DNA from: Chloroflexota bacterium
GTDB lineage: Bacteria > Chloroflexota > Dehalococcoidia > UBA1127 > JACQUN01
Reading direction: 5' to 3'
DNA: 12,275 bases
Assembly: GCA_016210285.1 (NCBI GenBank)
Contig: JACQUN010000157.1
Location: forward strand, 1 to 12,275
The notes beneath the pieces are model-generated. The model did not search any database, was not told the origin of the DNA, and saw only the letters and a program-made list of their open reading frames with translations. Position numbers and translations under genes: made by a program. Every line of letters begins with the position of its first letter. Positions within the stretch are counted from its first letter, which is position 1. Below are positions 1 through 6,347 of this stretch, one piece after another.

Positions 1-137
1 GCTCAGGGTCTTTCGGTTCTGCTGGCAGTGTCGCACTTGTCATTCTGAGGAGCGGAGCGACGAAGAATCTGGTGGGGTGGGGTTTCTTCCCCCACCCCAG
101 ACCCTTCGCTTTGCTCAGGGTGACACCGAAAGAGTCC
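1..137. repeat. Long imperfect palindromic intergenic repeat (REP/MITE-like)
   Basis: Nested inverted repeats fold into one long hairpin. The outer arms are AGGGTCTTTCGGT (5-17) and ACCGAAAGAGTCCT (124-137). The middle arms are TGTCATTCTGAG (39-49 core) through GAAGAATCT (62-70), against AGACCCTTCGC (99-109) through CTCAGGGTGACA (114-125). The centre is a perfect 9-bp stem, GGGGTGGGG (74-82) with CCCCACCCC (90-98), around the loop TTTCTTC. GCTCAGGGT occurs directly at 1-9 and again at 113-121, so a second copy may run off the left edge. The sequence has no coding potential. Similar CATTCTGAG...GAAGAATCT palindromes are, from memory, common between genes in Chloroflexota and other metagenomic genomes; I could not check this. 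It could be a non-autonomous mobile element or a structured transcript end for a gene to the left. Confidence 0.7.
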
Positions 138-193
138 TCGTCAAGAGCCAGGGCAGGCAGCTCAAGCCCGTGCGGAAGAGCACCACACACGCC

Positions 194-222
194 TTGACAA
201 GTTCTGGGGCCCATGCTAGCAT
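194..222 (+). promoter_or_regulatory. Sigma70-type promoter of the solute-binding lipoprotein gene
   Basis: A perfect -35 box TTGACA (194-199) is followed after exactly 17 bases by TAGCAT (217-222), a 4/6 match to TATAAT. Transcription would start near 229, giving a leader of about 55 bases before the ATG at 284. The leader carries a strong ribosome binding site, AGGAGG at 273-278, five bases before the start codon. Confidence 0.6.
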
Positions 223-283
223 CATCCCGCCCTAGCCAGGCTGCTCCCGATGTCGTGGCAGCGAATAACGCCAGGAGGATGGC

Positions 284-2158
284 ATGTTGCGCACGAAAAC
301 CTTCACCATCGGAGTCCTGATAGCCCTGCTTGCCCTGGTGCTTGCCCTGGGCGCGTGCGCCCGCCAGGCAGCCAAGCCGGCGCCAGCCACACCCAAGCCT
401 GCCGCTACTCAGCCTGCCAAGGAGGCGGCCAAGGTGACGGCCACGGCTCCCACCCCAGCCCCCGCCCAGGCCACCGGGTTCAAGACCGCCGAGGAGCTCA
501 TCCCGCCCGGGCTGGCCGAGGCGCACCCCCTCATCTTCAAGTACAACTGGAGCAGGTTGCCCCGGCCCTCTCAGGCCAAGCCCAAGTACGGCGGCACCCT
601 GCGCGTGCCCCTGAACTTTGACCCCAGCAACTGGGACCCCTACACCGGCAACACGGGCACCTACGTCTGGGGCAACATGGTGTACAACATCCTGATCCGC
701 GCCGACATGCGTCTCTCCAACGCCTTCAAGGGCAAGAACAACCTCAAGGAGCTCGTCCCGGAGTGCGATGTGTGCGAGAGCTGGAAGCAGACCAGCCCAA
801 CCCAGTACACCTTCAAGGTCCGCCCGGAGGCCCACTGGCAGAGCGTGCCGCCCCTCAATGGAAGGCCTCTCACTGCGGAGGACATCAAGTGGGCCTACGA
901 CAAGTACCTGGACCCCAAGGCCTTTCAGCAGTGGGGCATCTTCCAGTCGGTGCAGAGTATCGAGGCGCCGGACAAGCAGACCCTGGTCATCAACCTCAAA
1001 GTCCCCCATGCGGGGTTTATCAACGCCATCGCCATCCCCGCCTTCTACGTCTTCTCCAAGGAGGGGTTTGAGAAAGAGGGAGGGCTGAAAGCTGCGCCGC
1101 CGCTGGGCTCCGGGTTCATGCTCTTTGAGGAGTGGGTGCCGCAGAACCGCCTGTACTTCAAGCGGAATCCCAACTACTGGAAGAAGGATGAGTTCGGGCA
1201 GCAGCTCCCCTACCTGGACCGCATTGAGATCACCTTTATGCCGGACGTAGCCACCCAGCTCGCATCCTTCCGCACCCAGAAGCTGGATACCATATATCAG
1301 ACCTCCTGGGACCCGGTGCAAGACCTTCTGAGGACGGAGACGGTGGGGAAGACCGTCAACCTGGCCGTCTCAGAGTGCAACACCGGCTGCTCCCGTGTCT
1401 ACATGTTCCAGTTGCGGAAGCCGCCCTTCGACGACGTGCGGGTGCGCCGCGCCCTCTCCCTGGCCCTGGACCGGCCGGCCATCGTCAATCGGTCGTACGG
1501 GGAAGGCTACTGCTCACCTGGGGTCCTCCCCACGTGGTGGATGGGCTACAACTACCCCCCTGCCTGTGGGCAGTTGGGGCAATGGGACAAGTACAACCCC
1601 GCCAAGGCCAGGGAGCTGCTGAAGGAGGCGGGGTACGACGAGAAGAACCCCCTGACCTTCGACCTGAACGGGGGTGGCCAGGGTGGCGCCCCCCTGCCGG
1701 CGGACCTGGCACAGCTTGAGTCCATGCAGGGGTACTGGAAGGAGATCGGGGTCAAGGCGAACATCAAACGGTGGGAGACCACGGTCCTCCAGAGGCTCAT
1801 GCGAAGTGGAGAGTGGGAGGGGGTCATGACCTCCAGCGGCGGCATCGGCACTGACCTGGACCAGTTCGCCTGGAAGGTGCACTCCAAGGGGGTAGAGAAC
1901 TTCTCCGGCATCAACGACCCGGTGCTGGACCCGCTGGTGGAGGGCCAGCGGGTGGAGTTCGATGTTCAGAAGCGCAAGGCCATTGCCAGGCAGATCTCCG
2001 ACCGCATGTGGGACCAGGTGTGGGTTCTCAACGGCGCCAACTTCTACTACTCGGAGTTGACACGACCCTACATGCAGAACTGGGTCACCCACGACCTCTA
2101 CTACTGGATCCACGGCTGGGGAGCCTTCGCCATCGAGTACGTCTGGCTTGACAAGTAG
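284..2158 (+). CDS. ABC transporter substrate-binding lipoprotein, family 5 (oligopeptide/dipeptide type)
   Basis: The 624-residue protein would be the extracytoplasmic receptor of a peptide/nickel-type ABC importer. The start is set by AGGAGG at 273-278. Residues 1-24 are a lipoprotein signal with lipobox LGAC, so Cys25 would be lipidated. An Ala/Pro/Thr/Lys-rich linker (about 26-65) tethers the SBP_bac_5 domain, which begins at YGGTLR (102). Family landmarks include LTAEDIKWAYDKYL and FDDVRVRRALSLALDR (about 382-397). Length is somewhat above the usual 500-600 residues because of the linker and insertions. The mature part has six cysteines (161, 164, 365, 369, 410, 428), an even number that could form disulfides. 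No permease or ATPase genes follow, because the next gene is convergent, so it is either an orphan receptor or its transporter lies elsewhere. The ligand cannot be read from sequence; family members also bind sugars and other compounds. Confidence 0.92.
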   Translation: MLRTKTFTIGVLIALLALVLALGACARQAAKPAPATPKPAATQPAKEAAKVTATAPTPAPAQATGFKTAEELIPPGLAEAHPLIFKYNWSRLPRPSQAKPKYGGTLRVPLNFDPSNWDPYTGNTGTYVWGNMVYNILIRADMRLSNAFKGKNNLKELVPECDVCESWKQTSPTQYTFKVRPEAHWQSVPPLNGRPLTAEDIKWAYDKYLDPKAFQQWGIFQSVQSIEAPDKQTLVINLKVPHAGFINAIAIPAFYVFSKEGFEKEGGLKAAPPLGSGFMLFEEWVPQNRLYFKRNPNYWKKDEFGQQLPYLDRIEITFMPDVATQLASFRTQKLDTIYQTSWDPVQDLLRTETVGKTVNLAVSECNTGCSRVYMFQLRKPPFDDVRVRRALSLALDRPAIVNRSYGEGYCSPGVLPTWWMGYNYPPACGQLGQWDKYNPAKARELLKEAGYDEKNPLTFDLNGGGQGGAPLPADLAQLESMQGYWKEIGVKANIKRWETTVLQRLMRSGEWEGVMTSSGGIGTDLDQFAWKVHSKGVENFSGINDPVLDPLVEGQRVEFDVQKRKAIARQISDRMWDQVWVLNGANFYYSELTRPYMQNWVTHDLYYWIHGWGAFAIEYVWLDK

Positions 2159-2207
2159 CCCAGGCTGGCCCAGGTCCGCACCCGGACGTCAAGAGGCCGC
2201 CACGAGA

Positions 2208-2246
2208 CTGCCCTGGCAAGGGGAGCGGTGCCCTGCGCCAGGGCAG
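2208..2246. terminator. Hairpin terminator between convergent genes
   Basis: CTGCCCTGGC (2208-2217) pairs perfectly with GCCAGGGCAG (2237-2246), 10 bp. Inside it, AGGG (2219-2222) can pair with CCCT (2231-2234). On the plus strand it is followed by CTTTCTGTT, a short T-rich run. It lies 50 bases after the lipoprotein stop and 31 bases past the formate dehydrogenase stop read on the other strand, so it could serve both. The minus-strand exit lacks a clear T-run, so action in that direction is less certain. Confidence 0.6.
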
Positions 2247-2277
2247 CTTTCTGTTAGAAGAGCTGCGAACGACGCCG

Positions 2278-4992
2278 CTATGGTGTGCTGCTCGGCCCCA
2301 GCTTCTCCAGCCGAACGGCGCACACCTTGAACTCAGGCGTCTCCGTGATGAAGTCATAGGCGTCGCTGGTGAGCAGATTGGTGCGGGTTGTCTCCGGGAA
2401 GTGGAAGGTCATGAAGACCACCCCTCCAGGAGACCGGTGAGTGACCCTCACCTTGGCCCTGACCCGGCCCCGCCGAGACACCACCTCCACCTCCTCTTCA
2501 TCCCGCAGGCCCAGGATAGCGGCATCCTGGGGATTCACCTCCACCCACTCGTGGGGCACCAGCAGGCGGAAGCCGAAGGCTCGCCCTGTCATGGTCCCGG
2601 TGTGATAGGTAGACCGGCGCCTGCCCGTGGTAAGGTAGAGGGGATAGTCGGCGTCAGGAGTCTCCACAGGAGGCACGTGCTCCACCAGGGCGAAATACCC
2701 CTTGCCGGACGCCAGGCCATCTCTGTGCAGATACGGAGTGCCGGGGTGGTCCAGTGTCGGGCAGGGCCACTGGAGCCCCCCCTCCTGCTCCAGCCGGTGG
2801 TAGGAGATGCCGCCCAGGAGCGGAGCCATGCGGGCTACCTCGTCCCATATCTCCGATGGGTGGGAGTAGGTCATCGGGTATCCCATACGGGTGGCAAGGT
2901 CGCACAGGATGAGCCAGTCCGGCTTCGCCTCTCCCGGCGGGTCCACCGCCTTGCGCACGCGCTGGACACGGCGCTCTGTGTTGGTAAAGGTGCCGTCCAC
3001 CTCAGCGTATGAGGCTGCGGGAAGCACCACGTGGGCCAGGCGGGCGGTCTCCGTCATGAACAGGTCCTGAACGACCAGGAAATCCAGGTGCTCCAGGGCG
3101 GCCTGGGTGCGGGAGGCATGGGCGTCGGAGACCACCGTGTTCTCGCCCATGATGTACACCGCCTTGAGGCGCCCCTTGAGGGCCTGGTCCAGGGCGGCAA
3201 TCTTGGTGATGCCCGGCCTGGCTGGCAGCGGCCTCCCCCACGCAGCCTCGAACCAGCGGCGCACGCCCGGGTTGTCCACCTTCTGGTACCCTGGCAGGTC
3301 CGTGGGGACGCATCCCATGTCCCCGGCGCCCTGCACGTTGTTCTGGCCCCGCAGAGGGTTCACCCCCGCGTTGGGCTTGCCGAAGTTGCCACACAGGAGG
3401 GCCAGGTTGGCCAGGGCCTGGACGTTGTGGGTGCCGCAGGAGTGCTCCGTGACGCCCAGCGTGTACACGATGGCGGCCCTGGACGCCGTGGCGTACCCCC
3501 TGGCGGCCTGGACAATCTCGTCAGCGGGAACCCCCGTCACCTCGGCGGCGTACTCCGGGGTGTAACGCCCCAGATGCCCTCTAAGGGCCTCAAAGCCATC
3601 GGTTCGCTGCTGTATGAAGAGGCCGTTCTGCAAGCCCTCCTGGATGATGACATGGGCCATGGCGTTGAAGAGGGCGATGTCGGTGCCTATGCGGAGTCTG
3701 AGCCACCGGTGGGCAAGACGAGCTAGCTCGATCCCTCGAGGGTCTATCACAACAAGGCGTGCGCCCTGCCGCACGGCCTTCTTGATGCGCAGGGCAATGA
3801 CAGGGTGGGTCTCGGTGGTGTACCTGCCCACAACCAGGATGAAGTCGGCCCCCTCCATCTCCTGGATGGAGTTGCTCATGGCCCCACGCCCCACCATAAC
3901 CGCCAGACCGGCGACTGTTGGAGCATGTCAGGTACGGGCGCAGTTATCAATGTTGTTGGTGCCCACCACCGCACGGGCGAGTTTCTGCATCACGTAGTTA
4001 GCCTCGTTGGTGGCCCGGGCCGAGCTCCAGAAGGCGATGGCGTCGGGGCCATACGTGGCGCTTATCTCCAGCAGTCGGGTGGCAATGAGGCTGTAGGCCT
4101 CCTCCCAGGTGGCCTGCTGGAAAGACCCATTGCGACGGATGAGGGGCGTGGTCAGCCGGTCACTGCTCCTGACAAACTCCCAGGAGGCAAACTGGCCCTT
4201 GACGCAGAGGGAGCCCTGGCTCACGGGGTTGCTGAAGTCAGGCTCAACGCCCACCAGGCGGCCATCCTGAACCATAAGCTGGACGCCGCAGCCGGTGCCG
4301 CAGTAGGGGCAGATGGTGGGGACCCGGGTAATCCTCCCCATGCCGATCTGCTGCACCACCTTGCGGTCCATCAAGGCCCCCGTAGGACAGGTGGCAATAC
4401 ACTGGCCGCAGAAGGTGCACGGGCTTTGGAGCAGGCGGTCGTTCGGGAAGCTGGCGATGCAGGTTCCCTGTCCACGCCCGGCTGGGGCGATGGCACGGGC
4501 CATCTCCCACTCCCCACATATTCGGGTGCAGCGGTAGCAGGCGATACACCACTGGTAGTCCCGCTGGATGAAGGGGTTGAGGTCCTGGCTGGGCAGCCGC
4601 GGGGTCAGCCTGGGAAAGCGGTCGACCTGCGCCCCAAAGTGGGCCGCTGCGCCGTGGAGCGGGCAACGACCCAGCAGGGAGCACCGGGGGCACTCCCTGG
4701 CAGGAGGCAACTCGGAAAGCAGGAGCCCCAGGACGACGCGCCGGTACTCCACCAGAACCCGGGTATCGGTGGCGATACGCATCCCGGGTTGCACCGCCGT
4801 CGTGCAGGCGGCCACCGGATTGGGGTTGCCCTCCACTTGGACCATACACAGGCGGCAGGCCCCATAGGGAGCCAGCCGGGGCTCATAGCAAAGGGCAGGC
4901 AACTCTACCCCTGCTGCCCGAACCACCTCCAGGAGGTTCTGGCCCTTCTGGAAAGGCAGGCGCTTCCCATCCACATGCACCGTCGCGGCCAT
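2278..4992 (-). CDS. fdhA: Selenocysteine-containing formate dehydrogenase, catalytic (alpha) subunit with NuoG-like N-terminus
   Basis: This molybdenum/tungsten bis-MGD enzyme should interconvert formate and CO2. It is 904 codons long with an in-frame TGA at 3930-3928 (residue 355), read as selenocysteine. The flanking CART-U-HAPTVAGL matches the formate dehydrogenase active site, and no stop or frameshift lies between the halves. Domains in order: [2Fe-2S] ferredoxin (Cys35, 46, 49, 63); NuoG-type Cys motif (Cys101, 104, 110) without the usual His; two ferredoxin clusters (Cys149, 152, 155, 159 and 192, 195, 198, 202); Mo-domain [4Fe-4S] (Cys228, 231, 235, 263, with CVKG); Sec355-His356; GVTEHSCGTHNV (513-524); LRGQNNVQGAGDMG (547-560); DGTFTNTERR (666-675); and a molydopterin-binding C-terminus (about 783-897). 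No Tat signal is present, so it is likely cytoplasmic. GGGGG precedes the ATG by three bases. No electron-transfer subunit gene is adjacent. NuoG or another CISM oxidoreductase is unlikely given the Sec-His site. Confidence 0.93.
3894..3930 (-). promoter_or_regulatory. Bacterial SECIS element with its UGA selenocysteine codon
   Basis: On the minus strand the UGA (3930-3928) is followed by 18 bases and then the apical loop GGUCU (3909-3905). The loop is closed by CGCC (3913-3910) with GGCG (3904-3901). The stem extends by two G-U wobbles and an A-U pair, then continues with interruptions to about 3920/3894. E. coli fdhF has the same GGUCU loop, also 18 bases after its UGA, and this loop binds SelB. 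The loop bases simultaneously encode Gly-Leu of the conserved VAGL motif, which is why they can be both structural and coding. Recognition by this organism's own SelB is inferred. Confidence 0.85.
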
Positions 4993-5058
4993 TGGCCCCC
5001 TGTCTGCGAGCAGCTCCGCCGGCTCCCCTTCATCGAGTCGCAGCTGGAATACCTGCCA

Positions 5059-5086
5059 GAGGCGGCCCGACCTGCTTTGCCGCCTC
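5059..5086 (-). other. Intergenic hairpin between the lyase and formate dehydrogenase genes
   Basis: GAGGCGGC and GCCGCCTC form a perfect 8-bp stem (5059-5066 with 5079-5086) around a 12-base loop. It starts nine bases beyond the lyase stop codon in the 102-base gap before formate dehydrogenase. On the minus strand no T-run follows, so it is not a classical intrinsic terminator. It may be an mRNA-stabilising or processing hairpin, or a partial attenuator that lowers formate dehydrogenase expression relative to the upstream gene. I found no convincing separate promoter in the gap. Confidence 0.4.
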
Positions 5087-5094
5087 GCGCACCC

Positions 5095-6042
5095 CTACTC
5101 CCGGCGGCCGATGGTGCGGGTGTAGTCCCGCTGCAGGTCCTTGGGAAGGTACTTCTCCTCCATCTCCCGGATGCGGCGGATGCTGAAGACGGGGGCATCG
5201 TCCACACATCCCCACTTGCTCTTGTGGGCGCGGTCGTACAGGTCGTTGTACGCCTGCACCCCCCGCTCCTTCAAGTCGTTGAAGAACTCCCAGATGGCCT
5301 GGCGGGGCGCCAGGGAGTACTTGCCACCCAGCCAGACGGCGGCCAGCCCCAGCTTCTGCCACTCCTCTGCGGGGGGCAGCGGCCCGCCAACAAGCTCCGT
5401 CCGCATGTTGCAGAGGAGCGGCCCCGCCACTGCCTTTCGGACAGCCCGAACCTCGTCCAACGAGGACGGCTGCTCAAAGTAGACGACGTCTGCCCCGGCC
5501 TTCTTATATGCCTGGAGACGCTTGATGACCTCCTCCACGCTGCCGCCCTCGGCGCCACGGGCATCGCAGCGGGCCACGATCTGAAAATCAGGGTCCAGCT
5601 CCATCTTGGCGTCCACCGCCGCCCGGAGCTTCCCCGCCGCCTCCTCGAGGGAGATGACACGGCGGCCCGCCATGGAGCCGGAGCGCTTGGGGAACTCCTG
5701 GTCCTCCAGGTGAACGCCCGCCACGCCGGCGCGGATGAACTCCTGGACCGTTCGGTACACTGCGATGGCGTTGCCGTAGCCTGTATCGGCATCGGAGTAG
5801 ACCGGGATGTTCACAGAGCTGGCGATGCGGTAGGCATTGTCCACGAGCTCCCGCATGCTCGTGACACCGACGTCCGGCCAGCCAACGACAGCCATGGAGG
5901 TGTTGCCGCCGGACATATAGAAGGCCTCAAAGCCAATGGATTCGGCTATCTTGGCCTCCAGAGGGCTGGAGCCTCCCGCAAAGACAAAGATCCTGGGCCC
6001 GTTGAACAGCTCCTTCAACCGGGTGGTCTTCTTCTGAGGCAT
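5095..6042 (-). CDS. PEP mutase/isocitrate lyase superfamily enzyme lacking the catalytic cysteine
   Basis: This 315-residue protein has the (beta/alpha)8 fold signature of the superfamily that cleaves or rearranges 2-oxo/2-hydroxy acids using Mg2+. Visible landmarks are MSGG (43-46), the metal-binding SDADTGYGN (83-91; Asp84, Asp86), HLEDQ (111-115; Glu113), VARCDA (156-161; Arg158) and YFEQP (189-192). Methylisocitrate and dimethylmalate lyases follow the Glu motif with K-K/R-C-G-H, whose Cys is the catalytic acid. Here it is KRSGS (119-123), with both Cys and His changed to Ser. This points away from a C-C lyase of the isocitrate type and towards the oxaloacetate decarboxylase, phosphonopyruvate hydrolase or PEP mutase-like branches. 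The substrate is therefore unassigned. The ATG has a good AAAGGAG site six bases upstream. It lies directly upstream of, and may be co-transcribed with, formate dehydrogenase. Confidence 0.85.
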   Translation of the reverse strand: MPQKKTTRLKELFNGPRIFVFAGGSSPLEAKIAESIGFEAFYMSGGNTSMAVVGWPDVGVTSMRELVDNAYRIASSVNIPVYSDADTGYGNAIAVYRTVQEFIRAGVAGVHLEDQEFPKRSGSMAGRRVISLEEAAGKLRAAVDAKMELDPDFQIVARCDARGAEGGSVEEVIKRLQAYKKAGADVVYFEQPSSLDEVRAVRKAVAGPLLCNMRTELVGGPLPPAEEWQKLGLAAVWLGGKYSLAPRQAIWEFFNDLKERGVQAYNDLYDRAHKSKWGCVDDAPVFSIRRIREMEEKYLPKDLQRDYTRTIGRRE

Positions 6043-6075
6043 GAGGCACTCCTTTCAGCCGGTATTCCCTCTACC

Positions 6076-6111
6076 CTTGCCTGAACCCGTTGCCCACGGG
6101 GTTGAGGCAAG
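6076..6111. other. Intergenic inverted repeat upstream of the lyase gene
   Basis: CTTGCCT (6076-6082) pairs with AGGCAAG (6105-6111), and after one mismatch GAACCC pairs with GGGTT-side bases. This gives 7 + 5 bp around a 10-base loop. It lies 34 bases before the lyase ATG and about 100 bases beyond the tRNA-Glu 3' end on the minus strand. No T-run follows, so it may be an operator, a transcript-end structure for the argC-tRNA unit, or part of the lyase leader. I see no convincing promoter between it and the tRNA. Confidence 0.4.
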
Positions 6112-6215
6112 TCGCCAGGACATCGGTGAGCATGGCAGAGCGCCGAGGCCACCTGGGAACACATCGCAGTAGCTTCTCGCGACGCCCTGGTGCGCGCGTT
6201 CGCAAAACAACACGC

Positions 6216-6291
6216 TGGTGCCCCCAAGGGGATTCGAACCCCTGTCGCGGGCTTGAAGGGCCCGTGTCCTGGGCCTCTAGACGATGGGGGC
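6216..6291 (-). tRNA. tRNA-Glu (anticodon UUC), CCA encoded
   Basis: The 76-base sequence folds as a complete cloverleaf. The acceptor GCCCCCA pairs with TGGGGGC. The D arm GTCTAGAGGCCCAGGAC is identical to that of E. coli tRNA-Glu. The anticodon stem is CGGGC/GCCCG, the variable loop has four bases, the T arm is AGGGG-TTCGAAT-CCCCT, and A73 plus CCA are encoded. The anticodon TTC is at 6257-6255. The anticodon loop is CCTTCAA, so the base before the anticodon (position 33, at 6258) is C where U is nearly universal. It begins 38 bases after the argC stop codon on the same strand. Confidence 0.95.
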
Positions 6292-6317
6292 TGGGCTGGG
6301 TCCCAAGCAGCGGCTTC

Positions 6318-6347
6318 AGTATAGCCTGGCTACGGGTAGAGCGCCAG
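6318..6347 (-). promoter_or_regulatory. Possible tRNA-Glu promoter overlapping the end of argC
   Basis: The minus strand carries TATACT (6323-6318), a 5/6 match to the -10 box. An 18-base spacer separates it from a weak -35-like CTGGCG (6347-6342, 3/6). Transcription would start near 6311, about 20 bases before the mature tRNA 5' end, a normal leader length. The -35 part lies inside the last argC codons. The tRNA may also be cut from the argC transcript. Confidence 0.4.

Noticed and set aside
1..137. CRISPR array
   Set aside because: There are no regularly spaced identical direct repeats; the structure is a palindrome with one short direct repeat.
250..621. 123-codon frame overlapping the start of the lipoprotein gene
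   Set aside because: It is out of frame with a convincing lipoprotein signal and has no ribosome binding site or known motif.
2278..4992. Reading formate dehydrogenase as two genes or a nonsense pseudogene
   Set aside because: The two parts are in one frame, the only interruption is UGA at the Sec position, and a SECIS hairpin follows at the correct distance.
4993..5094. A missing small subunit (NuoE-like) between lyase and formate dehydrogenase
   Set aside because: The gap is about 100 bases and holds only the hairpin and a ribosome binding site.
3805..6084. 759-codon open frame on the plus strand
   Set aside because: It lies antisense to the recognised formate dehydrogenase and lyase genes. 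Its low-complexity His/Gly/Arg/Leu-rich protein has no domain. Long antisense frames are expected in GC-rich genes.
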